Below are positions 45,329 to 55,732 of a DNA stretch of 64,000 nt, one piece after another. How positions within the stretch are numbered: position 1 is the stretch's first letter; every line of letters begins with the position of its first letter. The stretch is from Histoplasma ohiense. Taxonomy: Eukaryota > Ascomycota > Eurotiomycetes > Onygenales > Ajellomycetaceae. A program made the position numbers and the translations under genes. The notes beneath the pieces are model-generated. The model was given only the letters and a program-made list of their open reading frames with translations, did no database searches and was not told the origin of the DNA. Where the stretch lies: positions 4,035,001 through 4,099,000 of the forward strand of contig JAEVHH010000005.1 of NCBI GenBank assembly GCA_017607445.1. Direction: 5' to 3'.

Positions 45329-47937
45329 CATAGCGCCATCCTGGGTGTAAGCGCCAGACCCTTGAGGCTTGTTGAATGCACATAATGACCATGCAGAGTG
45401 ATTTGTCTCAGAATATCAGAGCACGGGGGGCGGATGGCACCATTGGAAATACCCACACTTAGCAGGGGGTAAGATTCCACAGGCCTGGCCCCGACTCTCG
45501 ATTCTCTCCCTGGACAGGATGCCGCCGTTTATGGTGAAAGCGCACTCGAAGGGCTGGAACCTTACTGAACGTTAGCACATTATTGGAGCGAGATTCAGGA
45601 ACCGGTGCACTATCATTGGTGGGGACAACCAGTACCGTACTTGACGCGGCTAGTGGCTCTCATTGGCTGCAGGCCGCAGTTTTAGTTCAGATAAATGCAA
45701 AGCAGAATTTCTCCTTCAAATCATGGCAAGTAGGAGTTTTTAGCTGAAAGTTTCGTAATCGGGATTATTCAGGGAGGATTCATCCAAGTCAATGGAGGCA
45801 AGTTTCGCAGGGACATCGAGTTGACATGAGCATTTCTTGGCTAGAGATAATTGCCAATGTCTTGGGACTTGGAAAAGTCCCCGATGAAGCCTGGTATTGG
45901 TTCTGCCTCTCTTTAGGGAGGATTGCTGTCAGGGAGGTTCAAGTTTGAAAAAAGAAAAGAAAAAAAATAACGGCACCCTTTTCTACCGAAATCGCTGCAA
46001 ATCATTGTTTCCTATTTCCACGTTCATTCAGCGCGGGCTAACCCGAAATTTCCACCCCAATGATTGCCTTGCCTAGGACTTCACAAAGAAGCAGGAAATG
46101 AAAGACAATGTGCCCCTTGCAGGGTAATCCCGCTAGTTTCTGTCGAACTGCCACGTTCGAGTCGACAATTCTTCCCATTGTTGCAGATTCGTTAAAGAGA
46201 ACTTTGGGCCCTGGGTTCATGGCCTAAGCGGACGTGGCGGAAGCGCACTGGGAGATTCAGATTCGAACTTTCGAAGCCCTGGCCTTTGGGTTTACGCAGT
46301 CAGTTAACCCAGAACTTAAAATAATATCCGGCCCAAGACGGGCGCTGTGGGGCGAAACTCAGGCATACCATCGTAGTCCGCAGTCGCCTGCTGCGTCGAC
46401 ACTTGGCTGCAACGGCTGAAACAAAACAAAACGTGTTCAGACAGTTGTTTCATCCGCGATGATTTCAAGATTCTCCTCTGTCCGTCGTCGTCACAATTCC
46501 GCAAAGAACGACGATGTCTCAGGTGGAACAAAACAGAAATGCGTGAATCAGTTAGGGTTAGGGCTAGAGCTCGGCGCTCTGGTCCCTTTTGACCTTTGCT
46601 TGGGTTCCCCGATCTCCAGGCCCCCCATCTTCGAAAAGGCTGGTACTCTCGTGGGTCTCCATCTGCGAACCAGAGATCGTTTGCAGACACTGCCTGGTCG
46701 GTGCGACTGTGGGGATTAGAGCCAGGAACCGCGGAAGCATCGTCGGTTGTCCCTCTGTAGATCCAAGCACGCTGCGCCCTTCCACTCGAACTACGAGGAT
46801 GATCGAGGTGCACAGCTTTGGGAAACTTTGGGAACGATCGAAAGCCAGGAAAATTAAGCCAGGATAAACATTTGACGTGGGCTACAGCCTGCAAATGCCC
46901 TCCGGGTTGAATCTGTGTATGTCCAGTACATACCATTGGTGCCATGTCTTGGGCTATCCGGACTCGAATTCACAATTCCGCCGGAGCGCATATACTTACT
47001 CAACGTTGGTCGCCTCATTGAAAACTCGTTTTGGAATGTGCCCATACCGCGGCTTCGGATATGGTGAAGCAACAGGAGTGAAACGGAATATTTTAAGCGG
47101 GCAAAACGATAGCCTACAGTGGTATTGTGCTGTACATACATCTATGTTCTTGCCTTGCGCTCTCCAGCATACTTCGGTCCCTGGTTCCCATTCCAATTAC
47201 GCAAGCTGTGCTAATGCCTTCGCAGAAAGATGAATAGAAAGCTTAGGCCTCCAGTATATGGGTTGATTTTTACTAGATACGTTGCAGCTGGAAAAGTCAA
47301 AACGGAAAAATGGGGTGAACTTACCAGCAGTCTTCGCACCCTTCGACTGTGCTTCCCTGACCTAGTCTCCTCCGAACTTTGATTTCTGCTTAAACCACTG
47401 GTCTTTGCTGAGTAATAGGGTTCCGAGTTAGATCTTATCCTGAAGAGCGAAGTTAGGTGCAGGAAAAGATGGAAGGTTGTCGGGGAAATGGGACTGATAG
47501 ATTTGGATGCCAAGGACTATATCACAGCCAAGGCGATGTGTATGTACCGTTTGATGCGGCCTTGGATGTAGGTATTTGGATTCAATCCAATGTGCTCGGC
47601 TGCTGTGGTCGATGGCATTCCCTCCCACATTGTTTCGACGGCCCACTCCCGACAAGGTTTCGTACTCTGAAAACACCTTGTCAGGCAGGTAGCTCCATTT
47701 ATGTAGATATCACAATATGTACAACATCACAGGACAGTGTCAGTTCCCATGCAGTGCCTTTCAAACACATAATATTGAAATAGGTCGTCAAGGAAAGAGA
47801 AAGGAATTAAAAGTGGTGACGAAAAATGTTTCATACGCCGGCCAAGTACGAAAAATCAATGACAATTTCACCCACAAAATGAATATCGGCAAGGCAGTTC
47901 AAGAAGGGGGGGGGGCAAAAATACAAGGCATAGTCCA
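45329..47937. other. 2.6 kb gene-poor region
   Basis: No supportable gene. Several long open frames overlap at 46300-47200 on both strands, with GC-richer composition, but none shows a known domain or convincing splice structure. Confidence 0.4.
46552..46563 (+). repeat. Interstitial TTAGGG x2
   Basis: Two perfect copies of the fungal telomere unit, directly adjacent. It may be chance or a binding site for a telobox protein (Tbf1/Rap1-like). It is too short to be a telomere relic. Confidence 0.6.
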
Positions 47938-48713
47938 TTAAAATGTCCTCGTCTTCTCCCCTCTCCAAAATCCCATAAGCTCACCCGCATCTCCCATCCA
48001 CTCTCTCACACCACCTACCAACGCTTTGGCCATACCCTTGCTCTTCAGTTTCCCGTCCTGATCAGCCCGTGATGACGCCGCCGTTGCCCCAGTCGCATAC
48101 TCAGAGCCCATACTTGGCAGCACATTCTCGCCCGCGCTCAGGCTGACAAACAGCGCAAATGGAACCAGCCACACGCACAGCCCGAAATAGGACGCCACTT
48201 CTGTAAACGACGGTAGATCCGTCATCGAGCCGTAGTGGTAAGGCTGTCGGCTATTTCTATCCGCATCTTTGGACCAGGGCATGGAGGATGACTGGGTTGA
48301 TATTGGGTTCGAGAAGTAGCGGAACCAAAGCCAGTGGTTGAGGCCGACCAGGAGGCACGAGGTTATGAATATGGGGTCTGTGAGCTTGACGACGGGGAAG
48401 CGGCGAAGATTGGCAGCGTAGATGAAGTGGGAGATGATGCTGAGGGTGCAGAGACTGAAGGGGAGCTGGTCGACAAGCCAGAGGAGGACATGCAGTGTTA
48501 TAATGAAGTATATCATACGTGAGAGGAGACGGCGGGCGAGCACGGTGTGTTCTTCGACAAGCTCAGAGAGATAGTAGAGGCCCGACGCTGTGGATGGCCT
48601 GTTAGCTTGTTACGTCTCTGTTCCAAACCGGGGCTTTATTTACCTATGGCGAGGGTGAGGAATAGGAATCCCACGATTAAGCCTAGATATCCGACCAAGG
48701 GCAGAATCCACAT
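47938..48713 (-). CDS. SVP26: ER-Golgi membrane sorting protein Svp26/TEX261
   Basis: A multi-pass COPII cargo receptor that helps retain and sort Golgi glycosyltransferases. Two exons, 48713..48644 and 48587..47938, give 239 residues. Exon 1 starts MWILPLVGYLGLIVGFLFLT, the first membrane span; the acceptor CCACAG restores ASGLYYLSELVEEHTVLARR, a family signature. Further spans include MIYFIITLHVLLWLVDQLPF, SLCTLSIISHFIYAANL and ITSCLLVGLNHWLWF, with FVSLSAGENVLPS near the C-terminus. A cytosolic tail follows. An alternative acceptor 11 bp upstream breaks the frame, so the one chosen is well supported. It is divergent from BUD23. Confidence 0.93.
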
Positions 48714-49154
48714 GGCTGCAACGGAAGAATTGGGTCTGCCGCTGGAGGGAGTATTGCATTTAACTATCGTGCGAGGAGACGTGCGCAGAATGAAGATGTA
48801 TTCGGACAGGGCGTCATTATTACGCTGTTTGTGTTGGAATCCTGTTTTGTAGAATGATACATGGAGAATAAGCCCATCGGAGAACGATGATGATTGTCCA
48901 AATCAGGAAAACACCGACGTCCAACCAATTTTTTCGTTCTCCCACAATAAAACTTTTCAGCACTTTTTCAACCCCACGGACAACTCAGACTATCTAACGC
49001 CTTGAGAATCTCAGTTGCCCCGATATCTATCAAAATTTGAAGAAAAGGATAATATTACGAAGCCGAAAAGCAAAAGAAACCGTAGTATTATAAATATCCT
49101 TTTGTTCGCCAGAGTATCCAGAAACCGACGATTCCGCAAACTTTCAATTCCACA
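48714..49154. promoter_or_regulatory. Divergent promoter region SVP26 / BUD23
   Basis: A 441-bp region between opposed starts. AT-rich near 48940-49110; no site assigned. Confidence 0.45.
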
Positions 49155-50094
49155 ATGTCCCGCCCAGAAGACACTCTGTATGTCTACAAAAACCCGATAC
49201 TTATTTATTGGAATCTTATTCCACTATAGCGACCGTATTCTCTAACGTGGACAAACATTCAGGCCCCCAGATCTCTTTTACAATGACTCCGAATCCCGCA
49301 AATACACCACCTCCTCCCGAATCCGCAACATTCAATCAGACATGACCAACCGCGCCCTCGAACTCCTCGACCTCAAATCTCCCTCTCTCATCCTCGATAT
49401 TGGCTGCGGCTCCGGTTTATCAGGCGAAATCCTCTCTGCCGTCTCACCTTCTGAGGGTGGACCCCACACCTGGGTTGGCCTGGACATCTCCCCCTCCATG
49501 CTAGACATTGCTCTTCAGAGAGATGTAGAGGGCGACCTCTTTCTGGCAGACATCGGCCAGGGAATCCCGTTTCGCGCGGGTACATTTGACGCGGCCATTA
49601 GTATCAGTGCCATTCAGTGGCTGTGTAATGCAGATTCTAGCGATGTTAGCCCGGAGGGTCGATTGCGCAGATTCTTTGATGGATTATACGCCAGTTTGCG
49701 TCGGGGGGCACGTGCGGTTTGCCAGTTTTACCCCAAAAATGATGCTCAGAGGAGTATGATTAGCGGCGCGGCTATGAAGGCTGGATTTGGTGCTGGTATT
49801 CTTGAAGATGACCCGGGGACGAAAAATAGCAAGCTCTATCTTGTGCTGACTGTTGGTGGGGGTGGTCTACAAGGCGACATAACCGGTGTTGTGGATGGTA
49901 TGGACGATGTTGATATACTAGATGCGAGGAAGAAGGCCATGGCTGAGTCTCACGGGAAGAGAGGCGTGAAACCAGCTCATGTCAAGGGGACCAAGGCTTG
50001 GATCATGCGGAAGAAGGAGCAGATGGAACGCAAGGGCAAAATTGTCAAGCCGAGCTCGAAGTATACTGGTCGCAAGAGACGTATTGCATTTTGA
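49155..50094 (+). CDS. BUD23: 18S rRNA (guanine-N7) methyltransferase Bud23
   Basis: A class I SAM-dependent enzyme that, with Trm112, makes m7G in 18S rRNA during 40S maturation. Two exons, 49155..49177 and 49263..50094, give 284 residues. Exon 1 codes MSRPEDTL; the intron (donor GTATGT, acceptor ATTCAG) continues PPDLFYNDSESRKYTTSSRI, the standard Bud23 N-terminus. SAM-binding motif I is ILDIGCGSGLSGEIL, with VGLDISPSMLDIA and FLADIGQGIPFRAGTFDAAI after it. The C-terminal domain is diagnostic: HGKRGVKPAHVKGTKAWIMR, then KKEQMERKGKIVKPSSKYTG and RKRRIAF, a basic tail. A downstream ORF frame at 49342 is only an internal Met. Confidence 0.95.
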
Positions 50095-52375
50095 CCTCTA
50101 ACTCTTGATTTGTTCTATTTACCACTGCTCGGTTTACACAGCCCCGTACTGCTATTTCCGGGGGCTATGGAGGTCGATCTGCTCGCGTGGCTATTCAACC
50201 CCCTCCTATCAGGTACTTTGGCCGATCACCCAGAAACTGACGACGCCATGTGGAAAAAATATCTCACACAAACCTCGAATTCTAATTCCCCCAAAGTACG
50301 GATGGCCACGTTCTCGCTTGTTGCAAAGTGAATCGGAACTTCGTCGATCTGAGGATGGCAAAAGGCTTTAACAAAAGCGGTACTTTTCATTTCCATGAAC
50401 GCCAACCCGTCACGAGGGTTTCTACCACTGGCCAATGTGAGACAGGTGTCGCTTTATCATTCCCATCCCAACCTGTCACCGAAATATACTTGTCATCGCG
50501 TGGTTGGAGTTCTAACCACGCCCGTCGAAGCCCAAGGAAAAGAAAAACTTATCAAAGGATTTATGTTTGGCACAATTCGGGCTTCCAAACCACTTGATTC
50601 ATTTCCCATTCGCCATCGCAGATGGAGGAATCTCCAATGTCCAGGGTGTTGACTTACTTTCAAAGACTCGACCAAGATAAAACCTAATAAACGACGAACC
50701 CAAGCGAAAAAAAAGGGAAGCGACCTCAATCAAATGAGCAAGACAACAAAGCACCTAGTCAAGTATTTTCCGACACTTTGGAGAATAACAAACAGACAAA
50801 GTAAATAGGCGAAAACAACGAATCTGAATCGAAACCATATCTCTTTTAGTAATTCTTCCGTGCCATGCCGCGAACAAATCAATCAATCAAGGAACCACCT
50901 AGGATAGAGTGGAATGGTAACAATTCCTCCCACGCAGGATTCCTCCCTTTTTCCCATTCCATTCCTCTTTGGAACTAGACCATCTCACCCCTTAGTCGAC
51001 TAATGCTCTTCACGTGTTCGAATCCCGGGGCTCTGGACGTTAAAGTCCGATAAAACTTTTTAAGCTTTTTATCGATTTCCTGTCCGGAATGGGTTCTAAA
51101 TAAAAGAAATAAAACACAACGATTGAATGGATGGAGATGTGGAGATGTGGAGATGGTGTTGATGGCGATACTGCGGAGATACTGATCTTCATTATTGGGA
51201 GAGCCTATTTAAGATTTTGTGTATTAGCGGAATTTTCATTTGGCAGAGTCCAATTTCTTTTCTTTATAACATAACATTTAAGATTTCTAATTTTATGGTG
51301 AAGTTCTTCTTTGTTTTTGTTTCTTATTCTTTTTGTTTTTTCTTTCCATCGCTATGTGCCGCGAGAAATTGCATACTTGGGTACGCATGTAAATGCCTAC
51401 ATAGAAGTACACATTTTTAGATCTTGGAGATGAAACAGGAGCTTGAAAAGCCGAACATGAAATCACATGAGTTCCAACCAGTGAGAAACAGGAATTAATA
51501 TTATACGCATTAAAATTGAAGGAATAAAGCTTTAATTCTATCCAGAAGGGTACATTTATCCTTTCCACTTGTCAACATGTTTTGCCGACCTTGCGGTAGC
51601 ATCCTAATCTCATAAAAGAATGGGCAAAACTAAGATTGTTAGTGTTTGGCGATAGAGAAAAAGGAAGGATAGAAAATGTTAGAGAAAAGGATGTTCTCAT
51701 GAACAGTTGACAGATATAGATAAAATTTCTATGCACATAAGAAACAGAGAGTACTGAAACATAAAGCTGGCGAATGGCAAATATCACGCCGCTGGACATA
51801 TACAGTTTATATGTTGTGCTAAGGGTGCTACAGGGCAAAACCGACAAGGAAGAAGGGAAGCAATGAACAAACTTGGAGAGAAGGCATAAATATTGAGCAT
51901 GGAGTCAACTTAGGGGTTTCGTTCCATATACTCCAACCTCACCTCCTGATCCATTCCTCTCGTGATTGATGGGCTAGGTGTGGGGATTGGGATGAGAGGT
52001 GGGTTTCCGGTGAACGGAATGGGAAAGGTGGAGAAAAGATGCCTAATTGCTAATGTATACAGGACAAGACAAGCAAAAGTAGCCCATGTGTAATTGTAGA
52101 TTCTAAAAGATTTTTGTAACAGACGAAAAAAAAAAATATACATGGTGTGAAAATGAAAAATCATTCTCGACTTTTTTGGTGGTATAGGAGCGAGGAGTAA
52201 GTGCGGGGCTTCAGAGTTTCGTGTCGTTATGCAGTCTCGAATTTATTATTATTGGCTTTTCTCCATCGAAAGGAATGTTTAGCCTTGGGTTTTTGCTTCT
52301 TTTGAATAGTCTGTTGGTGGAGGAACGGATAGCTAGACGCGTTAGGTTTAGCTGGAGGGGGATGTTTTTTGATTT
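50095..52375. other. 2.3 kb gene-poor region
   Basis: No supportable gene. A 54-codon open frame starts at 50167 (MEVDLLAWLFNPLLSGTLAD), without a recognised family. Parts near 51200-51400 are T-rich. A tRNA-like B box near 51017-51030 was examined and rejected. Confidence 0.4.
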
Positions 52376-54001
52376 TTACAGAGCTGATTCCATCTTATCG
52401 AGGACAGCACGGGTGAATTCATGGGTGGAAGCTTGACCACCCATATCGCGCGTGCGGGTGACGCTGGATTTAAAACAGTTGAGTTAGTAAAAAAGTGAAG
52501 GCAAAACATGCTAGGCTTATCCAGGAGCAGTTTGATTGGGAGCCTCAGATGGCCGCGCAGAAAGTATAAAGTATAAAAAAACGGGGTTTCTTTCTTTCTT
52601 TGATAGACTTACCCTTCTCCAATCACGTCATAAACTGCCTTGGAGATTCTGTTGGCATGCTCATCGAGACCCAAGTGGCGCAGGAGCATGGATCCAGAAA
52701 GAATCAAGGCTGTGGGGTTAGCTTGATCCTTGCCTTTAATATCAAGTCCAACGTGTCGACATCCCGGTTCGAAGACAGCCACATCGCGACCCATGTTGCA
52801 ACCAGGTACAATACCGGGGCCACCGACGAGAGCAGCTCCAACGTTGGAGAGGATTCCTCCGTAAAGGTTAGGCATAACCATGACGTCAAACTGCTGAGGA
52901 CGAGCAACCGCTTGCATAGATGCATTATCCACAATCATATCATTCGTTTCTAGAGTGGGGTAGCTTTCGGCAACTTTATGGAAGGTGGAGCGGAAAAGGC
53001 CGTCGGCCAATTTCATGATGTTGGCCTTGTGGATGCAGGTAACCTTCTTACGGTTGTTGGCTAGAGCAAAGCTAAAAGCAAACTTGGCAATTCGTTCTGA
53101 CTTGGCACGAGTAATTATCTTGAGAGATTCGACGACGCCGCTGACAGACTGATGCTCGAGGCCAGAATATTCGCCTTCGGTATTTTCACGGATAATGCAG
53201 AGGTCGACATTGTCATGTCTGGTCTTGTAGCCGGGAATGTTCTTAATCAAAACGATAGACGCATAGATATCTAGTTCCTGACGTAGGGCAACATTGAACG
53301 ATTGATGGCCGGATCGCTCAACTGGGGTGTGAAGGATACCCTTGAGACCGAGCTTGTTGCGCTTCAGCGAGGCAATAGATTCTTTGAACAAATCTTCCGA
53401 ATGTTTATTCCCGGCGTCCAACCCGCTAACGTCGACCTGCTCCCACTCAATTGGTACATTATCGGCTTTGAAAATTGTTTTCACTGATTCTGCTACTTCC
53501 GTGCCGATGCCGTCGCCTGAAGTTCAAAAACAACAAAGTTAACCGTTAATAAGCCTTCTTCGGCCAAGCTTCGCAATTTCCTTCTAAATCGGCAAGCTTC
53601 ACAACAGGGAAGGAAGGGGTGATGTTTAAATACCTGGGATCAGCGTAACTGTGTATTTGCCGCCATACTTGGTAGGCTTGAAGATGTCCGATTGCACGGT
53701 AGCGAATGCTGGGTGAAAGGTGTTAGCGTTGCTGATGGAGAGTTAGATTTACAGGGAAGGAATGGCATATACATCTAGCAGCAATTGCGGAGCGAGGGAG
53801 AGATGTCGAGTAAGTATTCGTCGCAGCGCGGAAAAGAGACTTTGAGCCGTCAACGGAAAGTTAGCACGGTATCTGAGCGGGGGGCTGGTTATCGTGATAA
53901 GAAAGGTGAATTATATATAATGAATGGAATTGCAATGAATCGAATTGGGGGAAAGGAAAGTTACACACCTGCGCTGGCTGCGCGGTTCTCAGAGAGAACA
54001 T
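52376..54001 (-). CDS. IDH1: NAD-dependent isocitrate dehydrogenase, regulatory subunit 1, mitochondrial
   Basis: The regulatory subunit of the mitochondrial NAD-isocitrate dehydrogenase of the citric acid cycle. Five exons: 54001..53969, 53839..53773, 53708..53634, 53516..52613 and 52463..52376, 388 residues. Exons 1-2 encode a mitochondrial presequence (MFSLRTAQPAQSLFRAATNT, rich in Arg/Ser/Ala, no acids). Exons 3-4 join to YTVTLIPGDGIGTEVAESVK. Later motifs are LCIIRENTEGEYSGLEHQSV, VTCIHKANIMKLADGLFRST, NLYGGILSNVGAALVGGPGI and RHVGLDIKGKDQANPTALIL. The last exon gives VTRTRDMGGQASTHEFTRAV. The many exons near the N-terminus are typical of this gene in Eurotiomycetes. The subunit assignment (IDH1 not IDH2) rests on NMGRDVAVFEPGCRHVGLDI and remembered family features. 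Confidence 0.93.
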
Positions 54002-55319
54002 CGTGAACTCAATTGATGGATGAGGGTAAAAGTTAGAGGCAATTGGCGGAACTGTTTAGGACGGCTACAATCAGGTTGTAAAGGATTGTTGGATGTTTTG
54101 AGTTTTTTTCTTTTTTTCGGTGCTGCGGCTCAGTATGAAGCTTAGTCATAGATTAGCTAATGAAAAGATTCTGCTCCATCACCATCAACAACAAAAAAAC
54201 GTTTCTGTTGCATTCAATCCAGCATCAGTCTCCAGCATGGGCTGGCATAGTCCTGCACCATGTGCGGGTAGTATACACTACAACTTCACTTAAATTTACA
54301 TACCTTTGCGAACATGGGCATTTGAGTTTCAGTATATTGCTCCAGCATCTTTCTGTTGTCGTCTTTAGCATGAGAAATCCAACGGATAGCTATGCTACAT
54401 CATATCAGGTTGCCATGATAATCCTGATATCTTTTCCTCTTCCTCTCTCATTTTCGTTTGCTTTTACTCCTTATCCAGGGGCTTTCTTGAATGTCTTTGC
54501 TCGCTGTATGAACCGAGCGTCATGTTGGGGGTGGGGCAGAGTCTCCACAATAACTACCTGTTATGGGATATCTGCTTCGGTGGCCTCCATGCGACTCCCA
54601 TGATACGCCGATGCCATTACCCCATGGGCCCATATCCATTTCAGCATTTCAAATCATGCTTCCTGCTCCATCTCAACGTGAGTGATGAAGTCAAAAATCT
54701 TGTGTTCCCCTGGATTAGCTTGGTAGCTTGGTGTTAAGGTTGAAACTCTACCCATTGAACGCCTAATCCGGAAATTGTCAATAACACACGCCTGGATATT
54801 CCCCACGCTATATGATTATTGAAACACAAGAACGTCTATCTACAGTCCTTGCATGGCTGGGTGTTGGTCCCTGCATCCTGCTGCGTCTGCTTACATGGCG
54901 AGTGGTCCCTGTTGTCATGCTGAACGCGGATGAGAACACATGGCCGCAGTTCTCTGAACCTTGTGTTGAAACATCTCCAATCTGGGAAATATGGAGATTC
55001 TCATTCGACCCATCGCTTTATTCCTCTTTCGAGAATGGAGGATCTCTCCAAAAGTTTCTTCTCTATTACCAGCGATCTTGAGTTTTACCCCAGGGCTTTA
55101 CCCCAGGCTCACAGTCAAAGTGAATCTGTCTTTCTTTCAATAAGCTATTGGAAGTTGAATTATCATAACCTATCTTCTGCTCTCCCTTGTGTTCATCTGT
55201 GCTTTATTCTCTTTTTTTACTTTCTTTATTCCAACATACTATTCAACAGGCGAAAGACCTTCGAAATAGACATCCATTGTGGGTCCAAAGTCTTCTTCCT
55301 CTCTCCACCACGTTTTGTC
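54002..55319. other. IDH1 promoter and upstream region of the pheromone gene
   Basis: About 1.3 kb between divergent genes. Plus strand T/C-rich toward the right. No gene was recognised; it must contain the IDH1 promoter on the left and pheromone gene control sites on the right. Confidence 0.5.
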
Positions 55320-55326
55320 TATAAAG
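55320..55326 (+). promoter_or_regulatory. TATA box of the pheromone precursor gene
   Basis: TATAAAG, 178 bp before the ATG at 55498. It is followed by a CT-rich stretch typical of fungal transcript starts. Confidence 0.6.
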
Positions 55327-55497
55327 CACCCTCCTGGCATCTTCTCCTTTCGGTTCTTCTCCTCTCACGCGGAACAACCAATTTGGTCAACTTACACAAC
55401 ATTAACAACCTTCAAAAACACTTCAGATTCCTTTTGCTACGACTACTTTCCCTTTTACAACCCACCTGATCACTTAAGCAAACCCCCAAAGCAAACA

Positions 55498-55732
55498 TGA
55501 AGTTCCTCGTTGTTTTCCTTACCCTGATGACCGCCTCTGTGTGGGCAGTAGCAATTCCAGCACCCGAACCGGAGCCTGCTGTGGAAAACCCCAACCAGGG
55601 TGAATGTATGTCTATTCTCTCCCAACACAACATTTCGTTGCGCAGCTGAATCTGCGATTGTGAGTTGTCGTTGACAGTTTTAAATTAGTCGTCGCGAAAC
55701 GTTGGTGTACTCGCCCCGGTCAAGGTTGTTAG
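55498..55732 (+). CDS. ppg1: Alpha-type mating pheromone precursor
   Basis: A two-exon gene of only 50 codons. Exon 1 (55498..55606) starts MKFLVVFLTLMTASVWAVAI, a strong signal peptide, then a Pro/Glu pro-region (PAPEPEPAVENPNQGE). An 82-nt intron follows (donor GTATGT, acceptor TTTTAAATTAG). Exon 2 (55689..55732) reads FVAKR-WCTRPGQGC and stops at once. Lys-Arg is a Kex2 site, so the released nonapeptide has the W-C-x-x-x-G-Q-x-C pattern of Aspergillus alpha-pheromones (ppgA), ligands of the Ste2-type receptor. Unlike many such precursors it has a single pheromone copy, at the very C-terminus. Other acceptors in the intron give frames without these features. Pheromone production belongs to mating and conidial signalling. 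Confidence 0.88.
55703..55729 (+). other. Mature pheromone nonapeptide WCTRPGQGC
   Basis: It encodes Trp-Cys-Thr-Arg-Pro-Gly-Gln-Gly-Cys directly after Lys-Arg and directly before the stop codon. The two cysteines could form a disulphide. Confidence 0.85.

Noticed and set aside
46316..46945. 209-codon open frame on the minus strand
   Set aside because: No known domain, odd Arg/Ser-rich composition, competing open frames in other phases, no splice or promoter support.
51005..51040. tRNA-like B box (GTTCGAATCCC)
   Set aside because: The T-stem pairs poorly and no D-arm, anticodon arm or acceptor stem can be built around it.
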